In this document: positions 11,001 to 19,600 of the stretch, piece after piece
Numbering within the stretch: position 1 is the first letter of the stretch
Layout: every line of letters begins with the position of its first letter
NCBI GenBank assembly: GCA_002118135.1
Contig: BDIU01000485.1
Location: forward strand, 1 to 23,299
Reading direction: 5' to 3'
DNA: 23,299 bases
Origin: Trebouxia sp. TZW2008
Taxonomy: Eukaryota; Chlorophyta; Trebouxiophyceae; Trebouxiales; Trebouxiaceae
Translations under genes and position numbers: made by a program
The notes under the pieces: generated by a model
The model's database searches: none
What the model saw: the letters and a program-made list of their open reading frames with translations, nothing else
What the model was told of the DNA's origin: nothing

Positions 11001-14000
11001 TGGCTGGCAGCCTGTGGCAAGCAATGTGTGTGCTTATTGGGATGCCCTGCTACAGCATCGGCAGATGCTATTTTGATTGGATTTTGTTTTGCATGTTGCC
11101 CAGATTTGGCACAGATCAGCATGTGCCCCTTCTGCATCGACCCTGTTGGCACATCTTCAAAAGCAAATGGAAAACAACAAGAGTATTGAGAGAGTAACAA
11201 AAGAAGAAAATAAAGCGTGCAGCTGTGCTGCCAATGTCAGAAGCAAGGTCAATTCTACGTCACATGACGTTCAACAAGCATGCATCCAGAGCACCTGCAG
11301 GTACAGGGACTGACAAAGCATGGTGTGGCATTTTATGACAAAAAAAAATAGCAAAGCAATTGGGCAGCTTCATCTGCAGCAGTGGAAGTGGTTGTCTGCG
11401 CGTCGCTGCATTACAGAGAGTTTGCACCAGGACCTGTCAGAACATGCTGCACTTGCCAATTTGGAATTGTCAAAGCTGGCAGCATGGCAAAATTCATGTG
11501 CAGCAAGGCGGTTCAGAGCATACAAGCTGAATCAATTCCCAAGAGGATGCTGTATTGCAGCACACACATGGCCTCATCAAACTTATCACAGTCTGTGCAG
11601 TAGTATTGTGCCAATAATGCAGCTATTAGTCACACAAGCAGCCATTGAAGATACTTGGTTTGCTTTTGCCAGCGCAGCTTCAGTGCTCTCCCTCTTCGTG
11701 ACCTCAGTCGCCAGGGCACCGTCAGCGGCCACACTCTTCTTCACCTCGGCAGCCAGGCTGCGCTGTGCCTGCTGCCTGTTGGACTTCTCCTCCTTCAATT
11801 CATCTGCCAGACGCTCCTGCTCCTTGATAGCACCCTGCAACAGATACTGTTGGCGTCAACAGGCCAGCCTCCTTGCCTTGAACTTCGATTCCAGGATAGT
11901 AAAAGCAGCAATCTTTACACAAAATCGTTGCCTAATCCTTTTGTCACAATATCCTTGCTTGATGTGTGTATCACACAGGCTCATCTGCATACAAAAGCTG
12001 TTGTACGCAACATTACTCTGCTTCTTATTGTTGCAGTTTGTGCAATATGACCTGTCCTGAATGCATTTACATATGATTTGCAGCAGGTGAGGCGCATCAG
12101 GTGGATGTTGAGCACACGGCTGCAATTGATGATGTATGGCAAGCTGCTGATGAAATGAAGATTCCTTTGAACTCTTTCAAAGCAGCACTGTGATGTTGCT
12201 GAATGAATGCAGGCATACCTTTCTCGGCATGACACTGTAGGGGAAAAAGCCATCAGCAGAGCGCTCACCTGTGCAGCCTTCTTGTGGCTCTTCCTGGCCT
12301 CAGCCAAGGCATCCTCCAGTTCCTTGCTCTTCTGCACCTCTGCCAGCAGTGCATCATGAGCCTTCTGGGATTCCTTCCTCGCTACCCCCATTGCCTTGGC
12401 ATCTTCCATCATCTTCCTGTCTGACTGCTGGCAGTGCTCTTGCAGCTGGGATTCCAGACTGCGCTGCCTGTTTGTGGCATCCTGCCATCAGCAACGCATA
12501 TCTTACAGTTTGCACTTGTTTATGTTGACTCCATGTGCATCTTATTCAAAGCGCCGACAAAGGCTGCTAGCATCTGTTGTTATGTCTGTTTGTAGCATCC
12601 TGCAATCAGCAATGTGGACTTGACAGTCCAGAATAGCTGCATACCACGTACGCATCATATACTGAGTGTGCATTTCATGCACAGCATCAATAGCATCTGC
12701 CAGTCTCAGTTGCCATGCCTGTAACAGATCTGTAGTTGTATGTATAAGTCACAGCTATACTGACCATGGTCACGCAGACTCTGACTGTTGTCAAACACAG
12801 ACCCTGTGAAGCCTGGGACCTTAGCAAATCACGATTCACCAATAGGCAGACACATTGCAACTGTCAGAGACTGATGCTTTGCTGAAGAGTTTCTTGTGTT
12901 GCCGTAGGTCTGGAATACTGCTATGCAAGACGTCAATCAGCAATTGAAGCATGCAGCAAAAGTGTATGTGTCGTGAAGTATGGATCAGTGCTGGTAGGAG
13001 ATGGTGGACAACATAACGCCCCAAACATGACATGTGCCTGCAGACACAGACTTAAAAACAGATGTCCTGATGTCTTTGCCCAGCTGCCATCAGGGACGCA
13101 CATACATATGTGGTGAAAGCATGCATTCAACAGATATAGAGTGCATCCTGAGTTGCATTGCAAACCGCATCAGCAGCGCATTGTCGCTTGGACCGCATGT
13201 TTACATCACAGTGCATCACAGTATTGATCAAGCGCTGGGATGAGTGTCACACCTGGTCAGTATTGATGGCAGCCTGCTGCACATCTGCCAAGTGGGTCTT
13301 CAGGCTTGTGCTCATGCACCTGAATGCCTCAGCCTCTCTAGCTTGCACATCTCTCTGCAACATACAGTAAGTTCAGGATCTGATGCGCGACAGCTTGATT
13401 CAATAGGTTGGGTTGTTCTTGTTGAGTCAAAGTTGCCTCACAACAGTTCAGTGCCCACTTTTGGTTTTGGTCTGCTGGCGTGTTGATGTGATGCCACCTC
13501 TCATCCATTGCACAGAAAAAGAAGACCAGAATGTACAGCTGGTCAAGTGTGGTGTGCAATGCCTTGCAAATTATGCTGCTGACTTCAAAATGTCAACAGT
13601 ATACACATCAAAAACATCTGTGTCTGAGGCAAGCTGCCGCCTACAATGCTGACAACATGTTTTATAGCTCAAGAAAGTGCCAACCTGCAGCAGCAGCGCA
13701 ACAACCGCAATATGACAGAATCTAAAACAGGCTAATAGCTGAGTCAAGATGTACCTGTCTCTGTACAGAATTCAGCAGCAGTGTAAATAATCAGCACAGG
13801 TCAACAGATGAGATGTCGCTGTACCTCTATCTCTGTGCAGGAGACAGCACTTTGGCTGTCGGCCAGGTCTTGCTGCAGCTGAGCAATGACAGTCTTTCCA
13901 GCATTCAGCTCCAGCAGCACATCTCCAAGGGTAGCCTGACAGGACTGCAATGCAGCTTGGGCATCTGCCAGCCTAGCCTGGTCCACAGTCACTGCCATCT

Positions 14001-14630
14001 GCATACAAATGCAGGCTCAAGATGTCAAGCGTACCCATGGGTACCAGGTTTTCTGTTGGAAAAGGACAGGGCAGAAATTCAGTAAGCAAGAGAGCAGGTG
14101 CCTTTTGATGACGTTCTGATTGCAGGACTCACCATTCTGTTGAATGTGAACAGAAGTAGAGCTTCCTTCATGACTGCTGGCTCAAACCTGGGTGCCTGCA
14201 ACGTACCAAGTCTACGAGATATGTTGAGATGAGAAAGTGCTGATGCTCAGACTGCTAACGCTGTGCTGATGTCAAAGAGAACAATTTGAGGCTGATTATT
14301 TTCAGCAGCATCTGTGCAAAATGCCAACCTGAAGGCAAGCAGTGTGCTGTACATGCTGTGAGGCCCAAACCCTGTTAAGCTCTACTAGGGAGCAGTGTGC
14401 TGTAACTTTCTGCAAACCAACAAAACCCGGATCAGCGGCAAGCCTGCCCTGACAAGGCGATGGAAGTGTCTGCTCCTTACCTTGTGCTCCCAGAACGAGG
14501 GGCCTGTCTGTAGCTGTGCTCCTGTTGTGATGTTTCGTGAGGTGAACGCTGTAGTCAAGCGATCCATGAAAGCTGGAAGTTTCGCGCACAACTTGCTGTA
14601 GCACCGACGCTGCTCTTGATTCGGACTCAT
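2884..14630 (-). CDS. Gene A: long coiled-coil protein with a C-terminal protein kinase domain
   Basis: About 21 exons read right to left: 14630-14481, 14195-14133, 13998-13825, 13354-13253, 12481-12269, 11834-11655, 10880-10638, 10496-10368 (doubtful), 10256-10140, 9944-9828, 9411-9145, 8513-8271, 7927-7643, 7271-7038, 6513-6430, 6033-5869, 5508-5257, 5004-4721, 4451-4245, 3435-3198 and 3054-2884, totalling about 1305 residues. Every junction up to the kinase is phase 0; the kinase exons join in phases 2, 2 and 0. Most donors are GTGAGN or GTAAGN and most acceptors are TGCAG. The first 50 codons begin after an in-frame TAG 9 bases upstream of the ATG. Residues from about 72 to 920 are mostly Glu/Gln/Lys/Ala/Leu coiled coil. 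A Pro/Ser linker follows, then a kinase with the key catalytic residues. Likely a cytosolic or scaffold-bound Ser/Thr-type kinase held in oligomers by the coil (inference). Gene B downstream is a paralogue. Exons 1, 2 and 8 are the least certain. Confidence 0.8.
4452..4720 (-). other. G-rich kinase intron of gene A with a 2-N gap
   Basis: This intron separates the N-lobe exon from the catalytic-loop exon. On the + strand it is extremely G-rich (long G runs from about 4624 to 4690) and is broken by NN at 4660-4661. The sequence agcaaggaagg/atgcggggg occurs at 4611-4630 and 4671-4690, on either side of the gap. The intron length given is therefore unreliable. Confidence 0.75.
5257..6513 (-). 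other. Gene A exons 15-17: end of the coil and Pro/Ser-rich linker
   Basis: Exon 15 (6513-6430, 28 codons) is coil. Exon 16 (6033-5869, 55 codons) begins as coil (ELEAKVETLEQQLAERDQQ) and ends Pro-rich with an NPF tripeptide (RSNPFNPDHQ). Exon 17 (5508-5257, 84 codons) has an acidic Ser run (SDSDSSSEHD), a Pro-rich part, a short coil (LEALQAQVAGLQDKLESR) and ends QWQVPIYPM at a GTGAGT donor. Gene B has matching exons: ELEAKVATLESQLAER, and one ending QWQIPVLAM. Confidence 0.85.
6552..6573. repeat. Tetranucleotide microsatellite (ATCA)n
   Basis: A run of about five ATCA/TCAA units lies in the intron between exons 14 and 15 of gene A. It is a simple sequence repeat with no evident function. 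Confidence 0.85.
7038..9411 (-). other. Gene A exons 11-14: paralogous coiled-coil exons
   Basis: Exons 11 (9411-9145, 89 codons), 12 (8513-8271, 81), 13 (7927-7643, 95) and 14 (7271-7038, 78) are large phase-0 coiled-coil exons. Exons 12 and 14 are close copies: both contain VAELKT, RQQAE, SLAAMQ and NTVAE in the same order. Exons 11 and 13 share VALAAEQ followed by a related stretch ending near EKRRQT or EKRWRT. This alternation suggests that an ancestral two-exon block was duplicated. Heptad-like spacing is unbroken by Pro, consistent with a rod. Confidence 0.85.
9482..9525 (-). pseudogene. Relic copy of the start of gene A exon 11
   Basis: On the - strand, sequence just upstream of exon 11 (ggatacaatgctgg, acttgcaactgtgaaggc) aligns with the first ~40 bases of exon 11 (ggcatcaatgttg, agcttgcggctctgaaggcc) with several mismatches and a one-base shift. 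The acceptor is lost. It lies about 110 bases from the real exon start and is probably an old tandem copy. Confidence 0.4.
10269..10500 (-). repeat. Diverged duplication around gene A exons 8-9
   Basis: The acceptor region of exon 8 (+ strand caccctgcaacagcacagcttgg near 10494-10516) is repeated next to exon 9 (ctcctgcaacaccatagcttgat near 10254-10276), and the following bases stay similar for about 20 more. A second stretch reading GAELGQSQDAQRALL near 10300-10345 resembles RAELQEGCDAQ of exon 8. Exon 8 and this segment look like diverging copies of one coiled-coil exon, which is why the exon 8 boundary is uncertain. Confidence 0.45.
10907..11011 (-). pseudogene. Pseudo-exon: tandem copy of gene A exon 7 with a stop codon
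   Basis: After a CCACAG acceptor (exon side at 11011) the - strand reads AASHAQTT, then TGA, then EAQLQQQTEGRQQAQHSLAH. This matches the start of real exon 7 (AANDVQKTLETQLTQQTDAR, then QQAEASLADL) codon for codon, with the stop where exon 7 has Leu. The copy breaks off after about 35 codons, with no donor, just before the acceptor of the real exon. It is a dead tandem duplicate. Confidence 0.7.
12269..13998 (-). other. Gene A exons 3-5: coiled-coil modules
   Basis: Exon 3 (13998-13825, 58 codons), exon 4 (13354-13253, 34 codons) and exon 5 (12481-12269, 71 codons) are all phase 0 and flanked by clear splice sites. Compositions are rich in Ala, Gln, Glu, Leu and Lys, with hydrophobic residues spaced as in heptads. 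Exon 5 ends in KSHKKAAQ, the same type of ending (K/Q-K-A-A-Q/K) seen in exons 9, 12 and 13. Introns here are long (about 470 and 770 bases) and contain a partial copy of the start of exon 5. Confidence 0.75.
12581..12614 (-). repeat. Duplicate of the acceptor and start of gene A exon 5
   Basis: The + strand bases at 12581-12614 (gtctgtttgtagcatcctgc...) repeat those at 12468-12501 (gcctgtttgtggcatcctgc...), 113 bases apart. On the - strand the copy gives TTGCAG followed by codons for DATNR, the same as real exon 5, then diverges. It is a decoy acceptor in the upstream intron. Confidence 0.65.
14133..14630 (-). other. Gene A exons 1-2: proposed N-terminus
   Basis: Exon 1 (14630-14481) gives 50 codons beginning MSPNQEQRRC and ending in Lys at a good GTAAGG donor. 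Exon 2 (14195-14133) gives 21 codons (from APRFEPAVM to NRM) between TTGCAG and GTGAGT. Both are phase 0 and fit the downstream frame. Neither is strongly coiled-coil, and no signal peptide or membrane helix is seen. If these two exons belong to something else, the next possible Met is the first codon of exon 3 at 13998. Confidence 0.5.
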
Positions 14631-16678
14631 CCTGTGCTATCTAGACAGCCTTTGCCTAACGCTGTTCGAGATTGCTTTTGATGTCTATGGAAGCTGACAG
14701 TGCGATGGTCTTCAACGCATACCGTTCTTGACAGCCCAATGCCAGCTGATACTGAAGCTTGCTCTGGCTATGCTCGTCATCGATGTATCATCTTAGCAAG
14801 TCCAGTGGAAGCGCTGGCATGGCAAAGCTATTGTTGTGTATGCTGACAATTTCTGATCTTCTTCATCTCTGGACTCACGATTCCTGCGTCGAAACTTTGG
14901 GACTTGCTCAGTCCTAAGCGCTCAGGAGCTCGCTGCAGCTTTGACTCGACTCTACCCTTTTGCCCGAAACGATATATGCATTGCGTTGCGCTGTAGCAAG
15001 GACGCCTACGTGCAGTGGACTGATTACGTCACAGACTGAGGCTTTACATAACAGTGCTGACCTTGCCCGGCAAAACCGTTTGCACGGTGTAGTCGGTTAG
15101 AAATCTGGTAGCAGTTGTGACCAACCCGCAAATGGGGCAGGGCTGTCAGTATGGAGCTGTTCTGCTGACTGCGTTATCTTAAGCATTGACAATTTGCGCC
15201 ATGATATAAAATCACCTGACAATAATGACATTTCATGGTGCAAGTTCGTTCTTAAGGGACTGCCTTCTGCTCAATGCTGCAGAGTGGCAGCATGCATGCT
15301 CTTTCATGCTGCCCCATCAGTTTTGCTATAAGAATTGTTGTGTCTGACATGACGTCAGGAACAGCAGATCTGCCAGCAGATTTACTGTCTCACAGCACTT
15401 ACAGACTGACATCATGGTCTTCAGCAGGGAAAAATTGGCAGCTGGCATGCTTGATCCGCTATTTTGAACAGGCTCTCATACTTGCAAAGGCATTCCTGTC
15501 ACAGTCAAGTCTGCTGATGGTTGACCAATCAGTTGACAGAGATAATTTACTGTTATGGAATAACCAGCACCTCAGTCAGCAGTGACGGTCTGGGGCTGAC
15601 AATACAATGCTTGCTTATCAAACTAAGTCATGTCTTGTGCATCTATAGCATGCTGTTGAGCACGACCTCCTGCACTGGCATGGCGCCAGAATGCGATCAC
15701 CAAGAAGTTCAAGAATTGTCCCTGTGCCTAGGCTGCATGCAAGATGCACCATCGCATTCTGTGAGGTCCTGTAACATGCCCAGGAATAAAAGAAGACGGT
15801 TTACAATTCCAGCTTGCAAATGAGCTACTTCTCCCACTGGTTTTTGAAGTTGAGCTTGGGTCTAATTTGTGAATTCCACAGTGAGCAGCAGCTTCATTGA
15901 CAGAAGCAGCCACAGATGCTCTTAAATGTGACAACTCGTAACAAATCGCTACGATCTTATTCATATGACTTCGGCATGTCATTGTCTGCAGACACTCTCT
16001 TGCCCAAAATATGATGCAGCTGAAGTAATTACATATGCCCATGTGCCAGCAAATGCTGATGGCAGCATCCTGCATTGATCAAGCACAAGCAGAAGACAGG
16101 TGCTCGCAATAGAGCTGCTCTGATGCTCATACAGCAGGCTATAATTGCAAGTCTAAGTAAAGCCTCCATACATCTGTCTAGACGACGCACATACATGGTA
16201 CACCAGGAAGATAACATGAGCTGCCAAGTGCAGTAAATGCAACACATATAAAGTGTTGATGGTGGTGGTCTGTGTATCGTCACCCTGAAGGTTAATGCTG
16301 GAACCCTCAATGTTGTGACAACATGTTAGGACCACTGACAGAAAAAAGAGAGTGGCGTAAGTCAAGTCAAATAATGTCGGAAAGAAAGCTAGTAGTCAGT
16401 ACCCGTTGAAAGACTGCAGCAAGCTGTTGTTGCGGTAGACACGATGATCCTGCTACTTCTGTACAGCTCAATTAGTGAGACCATAAAGCTGCCAAGCCTA
16501 GTGCTGCCGTTCACTCTGTGCGCTCTGAGAAGCAGCACAAATGCTGGCGCTGCACAAGCCATCAACCTTTGGCAATGTGTGATGGGCACAAAGCACTGAG
16601 TTGGGCTTTGGGCTAAACAGATCGTGCACATGTCTATGGTGTAATTGCTTCAGCTGGGCTGTGGGCTTGACTGCTGTA
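14631..16678. other. Intergenic region between genes A and B
   Basis: About 2 kb without a supported gene. It should contain the promoter and 5' untranslated region of gene A and the 3' untranslated region of gene B, both on the - strand. The longest open frame (+ strand near 15274-15585) has no family resemblance and no coding-like composition. No tRNA, mobile-element end or clear promoter motif was found. Confidence 0.55.
16029..16033 (-). terminator. Possible polyadenylation signal (TGTAA) for gene B
   Basis: TTACA on the + strand gives TGTAA on the - strand about 0.65 kb after the stop of gene B. A second candidate lies at 15801-15805. Both are five-base matches only. Confidence 0.25.
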
Positions 16679-19600
16679 TCACAACCCATGTGCCTGCTTG
16701 ATAGTGTACAGACCCTGGATGCACTCCATGGCGGAGTATCGCTGGATGGGATTCACTGTCAAGCTGCCACGGATGACATGCGCCAAAGAGTTGACGCTGT
16801 TGGGCCCCGCTGCTTCAAGCTTGTTAGTCTCACTGCTGTCAAAGTGAGAGTCCAGGAAGGCCTGGAGCTGTTTCTGCATCAACAACAGGACACGCAATTG
16901 GAGATGTAGACTTTGGACAAGAGTCTAAAACAAAAAGAGAACACAGCTTCTTGACAATCCATTTGTGTTGCAGAGCCCTGCTGATAGACATGCTGGCTTT
17001 TGAGCAAGTGCATGCACAGCTTGCGTTGTGCTGGCTTTCTTTCAACTGCATGCAAGGTTTGACAGACCAGCCACATGCCGCAACACATTTGCTATGTTTG
17101 CCTGGAAATTAGTTGCACAAGAGTGCGCAGATACCATACTAGCAAGATTTGCTCGATCGTCAGTTGCATGAAAGATTTGACAGGTCAAACACTCACCAGT
17201 CCATCATAGCAATCTCTGCCCAGCAGTGGTGTTACAAAAGGCTTTGACAGACCAGGCGCACACCACAACACAACTGCTAGATTTACCCAGAAATCTGCGC
17301 ATACAAGCTTTGACAGGTCAAGCCACTCACCACTCCATAGTAGCAAGATTGGCCCAACAGCGATCTGGCAAAGGCGCGGGTTTGGGTGGCGTCCCCTAGC
17401 ATGGCGTTCACATGAAGCTGTGTCATGCTGATTCCTAGCATCTCCAGCATCAGCAACCCAAAAGACCACATATCGTGGCCTGGCTGAGGGCTGTAGTAAC
17501 CAAGAGTGTCGAACTCCTCTGCCATTTCTGGTGCTTCGTAACCAGAAACACACCTGCATGGGGAAATTGCCTTAGTGCAACAGGGAAATGCAGTAAACTT
17601 CTGGTGGCTGCATCTTGCTAAGTTCAAGCATCTCAAGCATCAGCAACCCAACACTCCACATGTCATGGACTGAATTGGGGCTGTAGTAACCCATAGTGTC
17701 AAACTCCTCTGCCATCTCAGGTGTGCCGTAACCAGAAACACACCTGCAGGAGGGTATTTTGGCTCAATTTGACAAAACAGTGCAGTATTGATGTTGGTAT
17801 CTGATCATGATTACAAGCACAGGAGCTCCTGACACACCACTGATGATGATTGGAGGCCAAACAGGTACATCTGAAATGCTCATTTGGGCAGATGTCAAAT
17901 TCAGTCAAGATTCCTAGCAAGCTACGGTTTTGATGCCTCTGATTTTTGAGCACAAACGGCACAGGTCCAACATGACCGTGCTCGCTTTCTTATGTGATCA
18001 TCCAGGCACTGGAATCTGCCAAGCATACTCGCAAACAAACTGAACACCAACCAACATGTGATGATGAAAAGCAAGCATTTTCGAGTTGTGATAAGATACG
18101 TCATTCTTTATGATTTCAAGTCTTACATGGCGGCATCAATGACGGTTCTTGAGCCGTCTGCCTGGACAATGGGAGCAGCATTCCCAAAATCAGTGAGGCG
18201 CCAGCCTGACTGGTCCAGGGTCTGCAGGATGTTGCCGGCGTGCAAGTCCTGGTGCACTACCCCCTTGCTGTGTACCCTCTGCAGAGCCCTGGCTATGTCC
18301 AAGGCAATCACCACCACTTCTGTCGCCTTCAGCCTGCACACACAGATCTTTGGCTGAGCTTGGATGCTGATACACACAGATGCTACTGCACCACTGATGG
18401 CAGCAAGCGTAGAGAGCGCTACTGCATACTCTCCTGCGCTCTGGCTATGTCTAAGGCAATCACCACCACTTCTGTCGCCTTCAGACTGCACACACAGATC
18501 TTTGCTCAGCTTGGATGCAGACACACACAGATGCTACTGCACCAGTGATGGCAGCAAGCATAGAAAGCAATACTTGATAGTCTTCAGGGCTCTTGCTATG
18601 TCTAAGGCAATCACCACCACTTCTGTCGCCTTTGGAATGCACACACAGATGTTTTGCTCAGCTTGGATGCAGAGACACACAGATGTGACTGCACCAATGA
18701 TAGCAGCAAACCGTGTAGAGAGCGGTACTGGATACTCTCCTGCGCTCTGGCTATGTCTGAGGCAATCACCACCACCTCTATTACCTTCAGACTGCAAACA
18801 CAGATCTTTTGCACAACTTCAACGCAGAGACACACAGACGCTACTGCACCACTGATGGCAGCAAGTGTAGAGGCCGCTCCTTCATGCCCTCCAGGGCTCT
18901 TGCTATGTCAAGGCCAATCACCACCACTTGTGTTGCCTTCAGACTGTGCACACAAAGATTCGCAGCAAGGTCACTTGCTGAGCGAGCTAACAGAAGATGC
19001 AGAGCTAGTCTGTAGGGACATAAACTTGCTGAGATCACACCCCAGGCCCTCCATTGCCATGTAGCGCTGGGCCTGGGGTTTGACCAGTGGGTAGCCCCCT
19101 AAGGTAGCAGCAGGGTAGAGGCCACAGGAATGATAAAAAAGCCGTATGATGTGAGCCACGTATCAGCAGGTGCATACTTTGGTTGAGGGTAAATCATGGT
19201 GTTGAGACCACATCCCAGGCGCTCCAGGGCCATATAGCCTTGAGCTTGGGGGTCAAGGTGCATAGCCCCCTGGGGTAGCACGAGGGCAGAGGTCACAGGA
19301 ATAACACAAAAGCCACATCATGTGAGCCAGGTATCAGCGGTTGCATACCTTGTATGAGGATAAATCATAGTGTCGAGGCCACAGCCCAGGCGCTCCATGG
19401 CCATGTAGCCTTGGGCTTGGGGGTCAAAGTCCATAGCCCCCTGGGGTAGCATAAGGGCGTGGATCTGTGCCACATTTGAGTGGTGGCACATCCGCATCAG
19501 ATCTGCCTCCTGTTGCAAATGACCCAACACGCCAGTCTTGGTGACGGTGTTGGACAGACTGGGGGCGGTCAAGAGGTGCACCTGGCCGTTGACTCCCGCA

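Larger units (their letters stand above)
9828..11834 (-). other. Gene A exons 6-10: coiled-coil modules
   Basis: Exon 6 (11834-11655, 60 codons) and exon 7 (10880-10638, 81 codons) carry NRQQAQ and ARQQAE cores. Exon 8 (10496-10368) is doubtful: it opens well (GDVIEQESLRAELQEG) but soon loses coiled-coil character and needs a GTAAGA donor 43 codons in. Exon 9 (10256-10140) and exon 10 (9944-9828) are both 39 codons. Exon 10 contains ASEQAQADLQATHDSNLQ and is matched by two 39-codon exons of gene B, so this module existed before the two genes separated. Confidence 0.75.

Noticed and set aside
15203..15212. TATA-like sequence gatataaaat on the + strand
   Set aside because: No supported + strand gene follows it.
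15274..15585. 103-codon + strand open frame in the intergenic region
   Set aside because: No family resemblance, mixed hydrophobic composition, no splice partners and no conserved motif; length is within chance.
16153..16631. Short - strand frames just downstream of gene B
   Set aside because: They follow the TGA of gene B, have no kinase or coiled-coil similarity, and are probably 3' untranslated sequence.
18123..18524. A continuous 133-codon - strand frame covering the catalytic-loop exon and upstream
   Set aside because: Only the part from 18333 down is exon; the upstream part is intron repeat read through by chance, as shown by the acceptor and by the phase match to gene A.
18284..18990. 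CRISPR-like array of spaced repeats
   Set aside because: The units are about 152 bases, entirely repetitive with no unique spacers, and derive from an exon and its intron.
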